Assembly (NCBI GenBank): GCA_002917075.1 | Contig: NTMA01000046.1 | Location: 62,001 to 126,000, forward strand | From: Hawksworthiomyces lignivorus | Taxonomy: Eukaryota > Ascomycota > Sordariomycetes > Ophiostomatales > Ophiostomataceae | DNA: 64,000 bases | Reading direction: 5' to 3' | In this document: positions 1 to 10,920 of the stretch, piece after piece | Numbering within the stretch: position 1 is the first letter of the stretch | How the letters are laid out: the number at the start of each line of letters is the position of its first letter | Made by a program: the position numbers and the translations under genes | Notes under the pieces: generated by a model | What the model saw: only the letters and a program-made list of their open reading frames with translations | Told to the model about the DNA's origin: nothing | Databases searched by the model: none

Positions 1-143
1 TGCTCTCTGCAGAGGATGTCGCGTCTTTCCCGTCCTCCATTATCTTGACAGCCACCGCCTCGAGAGGCAGCCAACCAGGTGAGTCCAGCCCCTCGGCGTG
101 CCAGTGCTTGGCATGCTCTCTTTCGAGGCTACGGATAAGGGAG
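1..143 (-). CDS. partial exon of an unidentified gene, running off the left edge
   Basis: On the minus strand an open frame runs from a good acceptor site (pyrimidine tract then CTCAG at 148-144) to the window edge, about 47 codons without a stop. Residues near the start read SLIRSLEREHAKHWHAEG and continue with LEAVAVKIMEDGKDATS. The composition looks like protein rather than random DNA and the polypyrimidine acceptor supports an internal exon. I do not recognise the family. Without the rest of the gene this stays a candidate; it could be a chance open frame. Confidence 0.35.
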
Positions 144-1235
144 CTGAGGAGAGGGATGAAAAGGACAAAAAAAGAGAATAAAAAATATCAAGCTGAAAGC
201 TTTCGCACTCAAAAAACATGGTAGAATTCAGCCAGAGGCATCCTTGCCTGCCAGCCCAGGCGGTGTGTGCGCCTTATGACTTGCTGCCATTGACAGCTGG
301 CTCTCTTGACGGACAACAATGCTCGTCTGCTAAATCTAGCTGTGCCGCTGATGAACATGTGATAAATAGACAGCGGATGCCACTCTTGTATTTGTTGATG
401 TTGTTCCACTGAGGCTATTCCACTGATGATCTGCAGCCCAAAAGCAGGTTCCGCTAATCGTCTGTACTTCTGTATGCATATGCAATTAGCCCCATCTACA
501 GCGCAGCAAAATGCACCAAGCAGCGCTACATGTATTATTGCCAGGTCGTAGAAACTGAGCTTCTGTGCTTGAATGCTGCAGAATTCTCGTCTGCGCCCAA
601 TCAGCGCTGCTGCGCAACCGCAGACAACATGCAATTGCTGCGATCCCCCAGCGCACCTCACACGATGCGTTTGTGGAGGGGTGTCTTGGACGTTTTAATC
701 AAGTCAGCACCTGTTACCACGAGGTGTCCCGCTTGGGCCTTACAAAGCTTTTCTGCAAACGGCAGAGAACGCACCGGATGAGACGCCTTTCTTTGGCCAA
801 TTAGAGCAGTGTGCGCCTGTAACCCAATCCCACGAGATTCAGGGCACGAGGTCCAACATGCACGTCACGACAAGTTTATCCGCAACTGAAGGCGACAAAA
901 AATATGGCTATTCGAGGAAGTAGAATCTCTAGGAACTTCTACGTTGCATCTGACTTTGTTCTACCCATACACAGTCTGTTGAAAACGCGTGGCACTTTGC
1001 CCTGTTGAACAAGGCCAGACCGGCCTACAATTCTTTCACTAGTTGCCTTTTTTTTCTCGCTCTCAGAAACTATGCACAGGGTATCAATTTATGCTTTGAT
1101 TTGTTTTGCTACAGGGGCTTGGAGGACACATAGTACGTCCGCTACGGCTACTGGGACAATCATATACACAGTTCTATGTCGGTATAACCTAGATTGGCGA
1201 CTGCGCTCCAAGCCGGCGCATAACTTGTCGTTCGT
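144..1235. other. intergenic, no gene seen
   Basis: About 1.1 kb between the edge exon and the 3' end of the sugar transporter. Only short overlapping open frames without family resemblance are present. I see no tRNA, repeat or transposon signature. Confidence 0.5.
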
Positions 1236-3136
1236 TCAAGCATCTTCCACATGAGTACGGACAACTTCGGTCTTCTCCTCCACTTGGATTTGGTCCTGGT
1301 AGACGGCGACGTCCTCCGCATCTCCGAATAGAGCACTGATTTCTTCGAGGGGCTTAAATCTCGTGTCTGGCCAGAACGCAAACATGCAGATGCCCCCAAT
1401 AAATCCAGGAATGATAAAGATGAGAAAATATTTCCAGCCGATGTTCCTTCAGCTCATGTGTTAGCTTTGTCAAAAGAGAAGCATCAATAGGGTGGATACA
1501 TACGCGAGAGCGGTCGGCGCTGATTGGAGCCAAATCAAGTTCATCAGTGCTATCATTGCAGTTCCGGAGCACACTCCTTTGGCGCGAAGGTAATTGGGGA
1601 ATATCTCGCCCAGGTATACGTATTGCGTTCCTAGAAGAAATCAGCACGGAAGCAAATCTCTCTAGCGGCAATGAGAACATACCGTCCAGGCCGATGATGA
1701 GGAACGGCTGGTAGATAAAAATCATTGCAAGAGCCGCCTTTAGCGCCGCGGTGTTTTCAGACGGGACATAGTTGGCGATCAGCGCGGCAACGATGGATAG
1801 CATCACGCAGCAGCCGATGATGCCGGACCCGAAGAGCCAATTTCGAGGGAAGCGGTCGACCAGGAGCGGCGCGACCAGCATGAGAGCAAAGCCAACTGTC
1901 AGCCAGAGCGCCTCGAACAGGAGCTGCTTCTCGGCGTCGTATTGCAGCATTCTGTAGATCACCGTCCCGTAGTCTGCTTTGTGTAAGCTTCTTTCATGTC
2001 CTCGCATGCAATGGCCACGGGGAGCTCACTGTTGATAACAAGGACGCCGCTGAACTGAACAATTCCCGTTGTGGCAAGACCCAGAGCGAATCTTTTTAGA
2101 TACGATGGCTTTTTGATAATCTCGACCCACGAGGATCCGAGCCGGCGATCAATATCAACTTGCATCCGAATTTGATACAGCTCAGTAGCAGCCTGGTTGT
2201 GACCGGACGGAGAACCAGAGTGGATTTTCTCCAGGACCTTCTGGGCTTCTTCGAACCGGTCCTGCATTATGAGCCACCTAGGAAAAATCGTGAGCGACCA
2301 AAACAGAAGGAGTCGCAGCACGGCGTGCATGGAAGCAAATACCTCGGGCTTTCGGGACAGAAGTAAAGGCCAGAAAGCAGCAGCAGAGGCCACAGGCACT
2401 GGAGAGAAAGTACGAGGCGCCAAGTATTCTCGTTGTTCTCCCAAAAGTAGACGCCAAACCCGATCCAAGTGCTCAAGAGGTAGCCAATCTGAAAAAAGAC
2501 GCCGTGAAGTTCGACAAGTCCACCGCGAAGGTTCATCGGTACAAGCTCGCTCATTATAAGCTAGACAAAGAGCACGTGAGCAAAATATTATCAAGAAGAG
2601 GAAGGGAGATAAAGCATACCGGAGGGCCCGCGGCCAACATGTAGGAGCCGGCGCCAGAGAAGAAGCGGAAAACTATGAACACGGAGACGTGGTTACTGCC
2701 CGCCATGACAGCACCGGAGACCAGGATCAGGATTGCCGGCTTGCAAAACATCGCTTAGTGTCTAAGAATTACGAAAATTAGATGCCATTTGGACTTACAA
2801 CGGCAAGCGACCACTTCCTCCCCCACTTGTCGGCGACCCATGGCTGGAAAAGAGTCCCTATGAACGCGCCGGCCTGAAAAACACCATTCATGGTGGATAT
2901 GAGATCGGAGGCACCGGGGCGTGTCTCTAGACTGAAATATGTCAAGAACGAAGGCTGACCTGTTCACTCTAGTAAGCAGACGCCTAAAATATGGAGCGTT
3001 ATTGTAGCTTGCACGAACCAAGCAGCGTTCCGATGACAGAGGCAGCATATCCGAAGCTAAGGGAGCCAATGCCAATAAAACAAACCACTGCCAAATTGTA
3101 TCGATTTAGTTCTGCTGCTGTTTTTAGTGAATGCAT
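1236..3136 (-). CDS. MFS sugar transporter (lactose permease-like), 8 exons
   Basis: Plasma-membrane sugar/H+ symporter of the major facilitator superfamily, sugar porter branch. Rebuilding the splicing gives exons at 3136-3019, 2959-2799, 2739-2620, 2560-2343, 2277-2030, 1973-1683, 1630-1504 and 1446-1236, total 1494 nt and 497 residues, with all junctions in frame. The start reads MHSLKTAAELNRYNLAVVC. Family motifs are present in order: GSLSFGYAAS in TM1, GQPSFLTYF, WVADKWGRKWSLAV (loop 2-3 signature), MNLRGGLVELH, the PESPRWL motif, GVLVINNYG, GTQYVYLGEIFPNYLRAKG and PDTRFKPLEEISALFGD. Several motifs straddle introns, which confirms the junctions. Intron 2 uses an AAG acceptor, which is less common. 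The substrate cannot be told; the length is a little short for the family (about 520). The gene appears intact. Confidence 0.88.
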
Positions 3137-4824
3137 CGTAGGTATTGTCAATTTACGACGTAGGCTACGGGTCAAGGATCGTTTCTTGGGGAAAAATTCA
3201 TATGATGTGGAAGTTTACAGAATTAAGTATACTATACTTTTGAAACATCTATTCTCGCCGATTTTATTATATATATCCTCAGCAAAAAGAACTTGCCTCT
3301 TTTTCATATAAGACGGAGAAATGGCTGCCCTCGGCAACCTATTTCTTCCTCATTTGTGATTCGCTCTGTAGACTAATAGGTTAGTAGCCCGAGGCCAATT
3401 ATTTGGACGAACCCCGAGGTGAATTTTACAACGGTCGTATATAAACCTAATTTTAAACTGCCATACCTTTTTTTTTGTTTGTTTGTTTGTTTGTTTGTTT
3501 GGTTTGAAGTGAAATTTCCACGTCAATGCCAAAGCCGTTTAGCGCAATGTCATATCCTTTCACAACTTGTGTTTTTAACAAAGCGCCGAAAGATCTATAG
3601 GGGGCTAGTCATCTTACTTATATCGTCCAGATCTACAGGATAACAGCCCATTATCCTACACAAAAATGCTTACCGGACATTTTCCTCTTTGAGATGTGTG
3701 CCTGTGCAGTCCCTGCTCTAGCCTGCTTAGAGGATGTGCTTCATGTGCTGTTGTGGCACAGTTACAGTGCTTTATTTGAACTAATCGACCGGGGTTTCCG
3801 TGACCAATTAACCTGTAAGGATTCTTTTAAAACCGTAAAAGATGCTGTGATGTTTGTCTAGGTTATACTTTGCCTAAACCGAGTAATATCGAGAGCGAGG
3901 CGGGCAGACTTCTCGACTTAACTACTAAGACCACTACAAACTGAAACTGCAGAGGGAGGGAGGCCAGCGACAGCTTGACCTCCTGCTGTCTGCTATTTCC
4001 CTCTGTCAAAGGGTGCAGGCACGTCTTTCCTTCGACTGCAGGATCATTCTGTCTCGCCAGATAGCGGCGGTCAAGTGGTTGGGTCGGCACCTAACCTCTT
4101 ATTAGGTGTCTAATTTATAGCTTCACTAAATCAAGTCCAATCAACTAAAATACTATTATCTGATTGGTCAGAATGTGGATACCCGAAACTCACGCCTTCG
4201 ACCACTCGGCCAAACTGCTGTGATTGGACAATTTCGTCAATTTTCGAGTGCTCCGTCTATTAGTTCATGTAGTTTATTAATGCCTTTTACATCTATCTAG
4301 AGGTGCCTCTCCTTCACCAAGAAGATTTGAGAAGGCAGACGGGCCAGAGCCTCTTAACATAATCACTAAATTAGTACAATTTGATATGATATCCCCATCA
4401 ATAAAGGTTAGCATTTGGATAGCTAATTTGTATTAAGTGTATTCCCCATACTATTTAACAGCATTGCTATATACCTAGGCATATATTTGGTTAGAAACAC
4501 ATTCTAAGGATGCCTCCATACGCAAAAAAAGATAAAACAAAAACTGCGCCAATTACACAGCCACATACAAATGCTACCTGCAAGTAGTATGAGATCGGCA
4601 ACTGGGTAGAGGACAGGGTAAGGCTGCCAACTCGGCCAAGGCGGCCCCCCTCCTTGATGTGTGGCGCAGGTAGTTGTACGTAAAAATGTTCCGCTCCTGA
4701 TTCGACTGGTGTTGTTGATTTTCCCATATGCTGTGTTAGATATATACTCTCTGCGCCTTTCGAGGCTCTTTTTCATCGCAATACTTCTTCCCATTTCAGC
4801 TTCAAACCATAGTCTGAAAACGCC
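3137..4824. other. AT-rich intergenic region between transporter and arrestin genes
   Basis: About 1.7 kb lying between the start codons of the two divergently transcribed genes, so it should hold both promoters. It is AT-rich in parts (around 3200-3300 and 4330-4490), holds a TTTG microsatellite and a motif shared with position 6770 (see findings). Inverted CCAATCA / TGATTGG boxes occur around 4137-4168. No coding frame resembles a known family. Confidence 0.5.
3474..3502. repeat. (TTTG)n microsatellite
   Basis: A run of about six to seven TTTG units following a short T tract, directly readable in the sequence. It lies in non-coding DNA upstream of the sugar transporter. Confidence 0.9.
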
Positions 4825-6309
4825 ATGCCACGGCATGCCAGTACATCGAATCCAGAGCTGGGAGTCGAACTCTCTGGTCATAAAACCCGACTCAGCCCTG
4901 GCGACGTTGTGAGCGGCTTTGTTTACCGAAAAAGACCGGCCAGCAGCGCAAGCGCCCGGCTCGTAATCTCGCTGCACGGGAAGGCCCAGACCAGCGTGCA
5001 GAAGGCATCAGGTTATACCCATGTCACGTCTTTGGGCCAGTGCAACGTCATCGATCCGCGCAAGACGACGCAGGTTCTGCAGCAAAACGGGGCTTTAGAG
5101 ATTGGTCCGGGGGGTCGCCGATGGCCATTTACAATCACAGTTCCGACATCTCTTGACAGCGAACTGACCGCCCAGTATGCCTCGCAGAATCTGAGCTACT
5201 TGCCCCCCACGGCCAGCACAGCTGACCCTCAGCCGCTCCCGTCCGACTTCACCCTCATGGGGCACAAGACTCCGTACGGCCTGAGCGCCTTCGTCGAGTA
5301 CTATCTCGAAGCAGAGCTCTACCTCAGCGACGGGGCGAAAAGCGCGCTGACACGCCGAAGCAAGTCAATCACCTACAGCGCCGTTCTGCCTCTGCAAATT
5401 GAGCGGGTCTCAACAGGGACCACTTTTGCGGACGTCAAGCCGAGACCGCAAAAGTCACTCCAGAATATCTCCTCGCAGCGGCTGGTCCCTGGAATGGCGG
5501 ACGCAGCGCTCTCGCTCTCCCAAAAAGCACAGAAGCTTATGAGCTCGCCCAAGGTCCCCAGGCTTGTCTTTCGCGCGCACGTCGACATTCCCACTCGCCT
5601 GCAGCTCGGAGACGAGAGCAGCGTGCCCTTCCTCATCCGCCTTGAACCAGTCTGGGAGAGCACGACCGACATCATCCGCGGCGTGCCGCAGACTATGGAA
5701 GTGGAATATTTTACCATCGGGCTCAAAGCAACTACAGAGCTGAAAGTTGTAAACGCTGTGGGGCACAGGCCCTTCTCGGTGTCCTATAAAGCAAAAGCGG
5801 TGGAGGTGGTCGAGGTCGATAGAATCACCAAGCCCGGAAGTAGAATCAAAATACCTTGTGTCGGAGCCGACGATCCCAGGTCTGTGGCTGTAGACCTAGG
5901 GAAGCTCAGCAACTTTAGCTTGGGCAGGAAGACCCTCGCCGATCTTGCAAGGCGTCCCGGTGGAAAGCTGTATCCCGACTTCGCCACGTACAACATCAAG
6001 CAGGAACATCAGCTGCAATGGCAGCTGCAAGGAGCGATCGCAGGCGAGAAGGTCAAGCTCGACGGCAGCGTCGACGTCACGCTGCTACCGCCACCGCCAT
6101 CGGAAGACGACTGCCTTGCAGAACTTGAAGCGCCCGAGGGACCTGCAGAACTCGAAGCGCCACAGCATCCTGCAGAACTTGAGGGCCTGCAGCGACCTGC
6201 CGAACTTGAGGGCCCGCAAGAACCTGTTGGAGTCAATGCGACACAGCAGCATGTAGAACTCGAGGCGCCGCATGGAGTTTCGGAACTCGGGGTTGTCGAG
6301 AGAGCATAG
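4825..6309 (+). CDS. arrestin-fold (Arrestin_N-like) protein
   Basis: Single-exon gene for 494 residues. The N-terminal half carries arrestin-like beta-sandwich features: an early PGDVVSGFVY segment (family pattern for the Y/F-x-PGD-x-V-x-G strand), KAQTSV, and the FVEYYLEAELYL segment typical of the N-lobe of fungal arrestin-related proteins. Such proteins act as adaptors for ubiquitylation or trafficking of membrane proteins. No PPxY (Rsp5-binding) motif is visible, so an adaptor role like that of yeast ART proteins is not shown. The C-terminus, from about residue 433, is seven units of a nine-residue repeat. The start ATG sits in a favourable CGCCATG context. It is transcribed away from the sugar transporter; a link (transporter turnover) is only an inference from adjacency. 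Confidence 0.75.
   Translation: MPRHASTSNPELGVELSGHKTRLSPGDVVSGFVYRKRPASSASARLVISLHGKAQTSVQKASGYTHVTSLGQCNVIDPRKTTQVLQQNGALEIGPGGRRWPFTITVPTSLDSELTAQYASQNLSYLPPTASTADPQPLPSDFTLMGHKTPYGLSAFVEYYLEAELYLSDGAKSALTRRSKSITYSAVLPLQIERVSTGTTFADVKPRPQKSLQNISSQRLVPGMADAALSLSQKAQKLMSSPKVPRLVFRAHVDIPTRLQLGDESSVPFLIRLEPVWESTTDIIRGVPQTMEVEYFTIGLKATTELKVVNAVGHRPFSVSYKAKAVEVVEVDRITKPGSRIKIPCVGADDPRSVAVDLGKLSNFSLGRKTLADLARRPGGKLYPDFATYNIKQEHQLQWQLQGAIAGEKVKLDGSVDVTLLPPPPSEDDCLAELEAPEGPAELEAPQHPAELEGLQRPAELEGPQEPVGVNATQQHVELEAPHGVSELGVVERA
6121..6309 (+). repeat. seven 27-bp tandem units encoding ELEAPxxPA-like nonapeptides
   Basis: Units begin at 6121, 6148, 6175, 6202, 6229, 6256 and 6283, exactly 27 nt apart, and the stop codon ends the seventh unit. 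Typical units read ELEAPEGPA, ELEAPQHPA and ELEGLQRPA; the fifth (GVNATQQHV) and last are diverged. This is an acidic, proline-rich, probably disordered tail of the arrestin-like protein. Confidence 0.85.
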
Positions 6310-7077
6310 TTTTTGAGTTTTTCATGTCACTCGAATTCTGGTTTTCTTGTTTTCCTTTGAAAGCTAACTTGCTTCTGAGAACCACATTCATCCAAGATGT
6401 AGTATCTCTTTACCGGGGGTTATTGTCAAAGTCTCATCACGGAGACTCCTGCAGGATAAAGTGAGACATACCACACTTGAGCACTGTTGAGTTATAAGGC
6501 ACTGCTACATGCGTCCAACAGGGATTGATCCTTTTTGTACTGGTACAGTGGCCTAGTGGCATCACTCAATAAGCGCTAAACAAGCATATGCGAAGCATAT
6601 ACTTCTATCCTAAACTCATTAGTTTATAGTAACTAATGACTCTCTTAAATATTAAAGAGATTCTTTAAGGGTTAAATATTGAGGCGGTATGTGTGAGATT
6701 TATAACGTTCAATTAATATTGGTTATAGCAGTCGTTTTGATTGTAGCACTTATATTCCTGAACTTTGTTCAGTATCGAGGGCGAGGCGGCCGGAATCCTC
6801 GACTCCAAAATGTGGCGCATACAAGCGCCATGCACCCAGCTGACAAGTTCGTAACCGGCAGCAGCATCTAGTATGTTGACCAAAAGCCATTATTTACTTA
6901 CCACAGCATCCTGCAACTAGGGCAATGCAGCGACGAGATGGGTAGCCTATATAAGAAGAAAACTAATACTGCCATCCTAGCCTCATATGAGCCTGGTATT
7001 ACAAGGTTGCTAACACCAACACCGAAGAGAGCGAGGTGCGGCTATTCTGATCTAGCGAATTGATATTTGCTCCGATT
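6310..7077. other. AT-rich intergenic region between convergent genes
   Basis: About 770 bp between the stop codons of the arrestin-like gene and NLR1. It contains two adjacent perfect hairpins (6616-6660, listed separately) and a copy of a motif shared with position 3890. No gene is seen. Confidence 0.5.
6616..6660. repeat. two adjacent short inverted repeats
   Basis: TCATTAGT (6616-6623) pairs with ACTAATGA (6632-6639), loop of 8. Immediately after, TCTCTT (6641-6646) pairs with AAGAGA (6655-6660) around an AT-rich loop. Together they could be 3'-end structures of the convergent genes or the end of a decayed small inverted-repeat transposon. Confidence 0.6.
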
Positions 7078-10000
7078 TTAAGCCGTTTTTGCCCTTTCTC
7101 TTCTTCTACGAAGCAAGCGAATAGCGTTATTGTGTCCTTTCTTAGTAGCCCAAGATAGCGCTGTACGGCCATTTTCATCAATTGACTCGATATTAGCGCC
7201 ATTCTTGAGAAGTAATGCAATAATAACAACTGGGTCAGTGGCGGCAGGCTCTGGCGGCGTATAGTTGAATATATCTTTTTCTCGAATGATTTCGATTGTG
7301 TTGGAATCTGGCAGCATCATAGGCAGGAGAGGCTCGGTCGAAAATGCTAGCCGCTTTTTATTTTGCTGTTCAAGAAGCATGAGTTGCGTTTGGTAGTCCT
7401 GTAGAGTGCGATTTGAGCCTGGAATGGAGTGTGTCACTGCCCATATTAATGGAGTTCTGCCCTTTCTATCAGGAGAGTTTATGTCGGCTTCGTCGGTGGC
7501 AAGAATTAGTTTAATGATTGCTCCGCGACTGTACTGGGCGGCCCAAGAGAGCGGTGTCCGGCCAGCCGAGTCTTTTCGCTCGATATTGGCACCTTTCTGT
7601 AGAAGCATTGTGAAAATAGTTTCGTACCCTCCCGCAGATGCCCAAGACAGCGGTGTCCGTCCAGTCTCGTCTGTCGATTCGATATTAGCATCCGTCTGCA
7701 AAAGCAGTCTTACAACAGTTTCGTGCCCTCCCGCAGATGCCCAAGATAGCGGTGTCCGGCCAGCCTTGTCTTTAGACTCGATATCAGCGCCTGCCTGCAA
7801 AAGCAGTCCAACAACAGTTTCGCGCCCCCCCGCAGATGCCCAAGATAGCGGTGTCCGGCCGGCCTTGTCTGTTGTCTCAATGTTGGGATTCATCATAAGA
7901 AGCTGCCTGACAATAGTATCATGCCCTCTCCCAGCGGCCAACAATAGCGGCGTCCTACCTAAATTGTCTATCGAGTTGGTGTCGGGCTTGTCCGAAGTAA
8001 GAAGGAAAATATGAACAGCTGCCTCACTAGCACGCTCAGCCAGATGAGAGAGAACGCCCCTTTGTCGTGAGAAAATGAAGTCACGCAGTAAGCCTCTCCA
8101 ATTATATGGCTCATCACAGTACTGCTTATATTGGCCACGGAGAGAAGACAGAGCCTGGTGGTTTTCCATCTGGGCGTCTAAGAAAGCCTGGGTTGCCTCA
8201 CCACTGTTGCTAGCCATTGCTGCAAGAAGTGGTGTACCGTAGCGTGCATCTTGGACTTCAAAGCACGAGAGCTTTTCAGGGTGATTTCTAACTAGATTCG
8301 CCAAGTTATACACCGCTAATATATATAGAAGACTCGTATTTTGAGTATGCCTTCGTTCTTCGCGATATTCAAGTATGTTGTTGGCTTTTATCCAGTCGGC
8401 GAGCTGGAAGTTCTGAATAAAACTGGCCTGACTGATGCCGCCACCTTGTGCTGCGTCTGCATGAACAAGGATATAGTTCACGGCGTACTTTAGGAAAAGA
8501 AACGATCTGCGTGCTATATACTGGAGATGCAGATCCAACTGGGACGTTGAATCTGGCACGACACCTACATACGCTGAGAGATTAATCTGGATACTTCCTG
8601 AGACTTCCGTAAAAAGCCGAGTCATAATCTGCCAGAGCTTTGTAAGTCTATCACTTCTGATGCTGCTATCCAGTTCCGCCAGGCAACGCTTCTTTAACAC
8701 TTCGTGACTGTATGCATCGAAACTGCCCTTAAGGCCTGGCCAGAGTCTTCTTCTACCGTCCTTGATGAGAAAGAAGTCACGGATTGATTCGTGGATGAAC
8801 TGAACCGAATCATTACTATCTTTGCTCTTAATCACCTCCGCTAGGCCCTTGGAGGAGCTGTACACAAACTGGCTCATGGTCTGAGCCGAGATATTGCCCG
8901 AGCTCCAATATCTAGCCATCTCAGCAGCGTCAGGATTGCGGATGGCGATGAAGTATTCCTCCGGTTTCAGCGGTCGCACTGCGAAGAGAATCCATTGAAT
9001 ACAGAGCTGAAGCTCTTCCATACGTTCATGATCCCGCGTTAGAATCATTTCGAATAAGCTATCCAATCCGTGAGGAATCCCGTCGAGGCATTCCTGGAGC
9101 TCCTCTACCCGGCCCTGGGCGCTTGCTTCATTGAGCATCGGAATTATTAGTGCCACCCAGAGGAAAACACCTGCGGATTTCTCTAGCACCTGAGATCTTA
9201 GATCTTCCGCCTGCCGTAAGTCCTCTAGATTTAGTTTTGCCTCGATGTATTGCGCGATATCGGTGCGGTGCTCCATCTCATCCTCAAGAGCAATCTGCTC
9301 ACCCCACCGGATGCTTACTGTAGGATAGTGGCGACTTGAGAAGCAGATGCGTAAAGTAACGTTGGCCTCAATCGCTACATTCCCAAGCTCCTCAAAAAAT
9401 GTGATCATGTCGGTTACGTCATCGTCATTGCCTTCGTCCAGGGCGTCGATAAAGATCTGTAGAGTTCGGCTTCCGAGACGCTTGACAGCTTCTACCAAGG
9501 TCTCCTTGAGGATCTGCGGCTGCCAGCCCCCGCTCTTTCGGCTGATGATACGTCGTGCACTAGCCTCGATGTCGTCCAGAACCTCTTGAAGATCCTCGTC
9601 CTTTTCGAAGAGCTGCCATAGTAGAGATCGGTAAAGACCAGTCGTTGACTTCTCAAGCTCATCACCCCGCGCATTGAAGAAGAATGATACTACAAGCGCA
9701 CTCTGGCCGGACCTGGCTGCAGCTTTCGCCTTCGCATCAAGGAACTTCATTAAAATCGATTTTCCGGCCCCAGCCTTTCCCTTGATCCAAAGAAACCCAT
9801 GATGCTTATGCAACTCCTCGGCGCACATCCATGCTTTGTACTGATATTTGTTAAATATCCACTGGCATGTTCTTTCGTGAGCGTGTTTTAATGCCGCTAG
9901 TCGCTCGCCGACATGGTCGAAGTACAACAGATCAAATAACTCTTTTCGTACCTTAGCCTTCTTTCTTTGGAGACTGTCATCGCTGTTGGGGGACGCATTT

Positions 10001-10920
10001 TCTTGGATATCCGGGTGGAAAACTGATATGCGCTGCCGCTTTCCGCGTTGATCTTCGGCGGTTGAGGGAGAAAGTCCGTCGTTTTCTCTGCGCTTCTCGG
10101 GCCGGTCTCCTTGACTGGGGTAGCCTCTAGCATTATGCTCCTCGGAGAGAGAGTCGAACGTTACATTATTCGCGGTTGGTCGGAACTCATCGTTTGCCGC
10201 CTTTTTGATCTCCTCATACAGCCGCTTGAATGCCTTTTGCCTTCCTTCACCGTACAATAATGGCATTTGAACGTCGAAAATCCCAAACAGAGAATACGCT
10301 TTGTCTTCTTGGCGCGTAGTATCTCGCTTCTCTGCCCACGCCATTCGCTCCGAGACACCAAAGTCGGAGAGGTAGCCACCACGGAGAGCCTTCATAGGAA
10401 TTCCCGTTATCTCGTGAATCTGCCGTTCTAGAGACCTCTTGCTCCCCAGGTACGTGCCCTCCTTAGAAAAGAATTCAACAGATGTTGGCGCAATAAGCTC
10501 TTGAAGGGTCCATCCGCGGGTGAACCACCTGCTGTTCTGGAAAGCCAGTTTCCAAGCCTCGTTCGCACTAGAGGCAGGTTTTGAGACGTCCGAGAGGTAC
10601 ACGTAGCATTTCGCCGCGTCGCGATACCAGCGAAACATGCAGTTGATAGCCTCCTGGAGCTCAACGCTGTTTGACTTGTCGATGCAGCACGTGTCAACCC
10701 AAAAGTGTCTCAGTCTATCGCGAAAGGCCTGATCCCCGCAGAACTGGATCTTACGGTGGCCGCGTTTACTCTCGCCTGTGCCATCCGTAAGGTCTTTGAA
10801 GGTGACCTCTTCCATAGCATCCCAGGTGTGCGAAAGGATGGCATAGAAAGGAGCGTCGCCTTCTAGGGGGACCTCAGTTAGGCGAAGCTCGCCTGTGTCA
10901 CTGCGCTCCAGGAGACGCAT
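7078..10920 (-). CDS. NLR1: HET-NACHT-ankyrin receptor
   Basis: Single-exon gene, 1280 residues from the ATG at 10920 (MRLLERSDTGE); this is the conserved start of HET proteins of the HET-D/E type. Domains: HET domain at about residues 1-230 with YAILSHTW, FWVDTCCIDKSNSVELQEAI, MFRWYRDAAKCYVYLSDV, GWTLQELIAP and EDKAYSLFGIFDVQMPLLYG; NACHT NTPase with Walker A GKAGAGKS near 381-388 and Walker B LQIFIDALDEG near 487-497; winged-helix/superhelical linker; ankyrin repeats from about residue 980 to the end (units such as AGRTPLSWASAGG). In this family the HET domain triggers cell death when the repeat domain senses a non-self partner. NLR2 lies upstream on the same strand and is clearly paralogous in the HET part. 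The frame is intact. The trigger is unknown. Confidence 0.92.
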   Translation of the reverse strand: MRLLERSDTGELRLTEVPLEGDAPFYAILSHTWDAMEEVTFKDLTDGTGESKRGHRKIQFCGDQAFRDRLRHFWVDTCCIDKSNSVELQEAINCMFRWYRDAAKCYVYLSDVSKPASSANEAWKLAFQNSRWFTRGWTLQELIAPTSVEFFSKEGTYLGSKRSLERQIHEITGIPMKALRGGYLSDFGVSERMAWAEKRDTTRQEDKAYSLFGIFDVQMPLLYGEGRQKAFKRLYEEIKKAANDEFRPTANNVTFDSLSEEHNARGYPSQGDRPEKRRENDGLSPSTAEDQRGKRQRISVFHPDIQENASPNSDDSLQRKKAKVRKELFDLLYFDHVGERLAALKHAHERTCQWIFNKYQYKAWMCAEELHKHHGFLWIKGKAGAGKSILMKFLDAKAKAAARSGQSALVVSFFFNARGDELEKSTTGLYRSLLWQLFEKDEDLQEVLDDIEASARRIISRKSGGWQPQILKETLVEAVKRLGSRTLQIFIDALDEGNDDDVTDMITFFEELGNVAIEANVTLRICFSSRHYPTVSIRWGEQIALEDEMEHRTDIAQYIEAKLNLEDLRQAEDLRSQVLEKSAGVFLWVALIIPMLNEASAQGRVEELQECLDGIPHGLDSLFEMILTRDHERMEELQLCIQWILFAVRPLKPEEYFIAIRNPDAAEMARYWSSGNISAQTMSQFVYSSSKGLAEVIKSKDSNDSVQFIHESIRDFFLIKDGRRRLWPGLKGSFDAYSHEVLKKRCLAELDSSIRSDRLTKLWQIMTRLFTEVSGSIQINLSAYVGVVPDSTSQLDLHLQYIARRSFLFLKYAVNYILVHADAAQGGGISQASFIQNFQLADWIKANNILEYREERRHTQNTSLLYILAVYNLANLVRNHPEKLSCFEVQDARYGTPLLAAMASNSGEATQAFLDAQMENHQALSSLRGQYKQYCDEPYNWRGLLRDFIFSRQRGVLSHLAERASEAAVHIFLLTSDKPDTNSIDNLGRTPLLLAAGRGHDTIVRQLLMMNPNIETTDKAGRTPLSWASAGGRETVVGLLLQAGADIESKDKAGRTPLSWASAGGHETVVRLLLQTDANIESTDETGRTPLSWASAGGYETIFTMLLQKGANIERKDSAGRTPLSWAAQYSRGAIIKLILATDEADINSPDRKGRTPLIWAVTHSIPGSNRTLQDYQTQLMLLEQQNKKRLAFSTEPLLPMMLPDSNTIEIIREKDIFNYTPPEPAATDPVVIIALLLKNGANIESIDENGRTALSWATKKGHNNAIRLLRRRRERAKTA

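Noticed and set aside
4830..4900. tRNA-like box sequence GGAGTCGAACTC
   Set aside because: It lies inside the arrestin-like coding frame and no matching acceptor stem or A box could be found.
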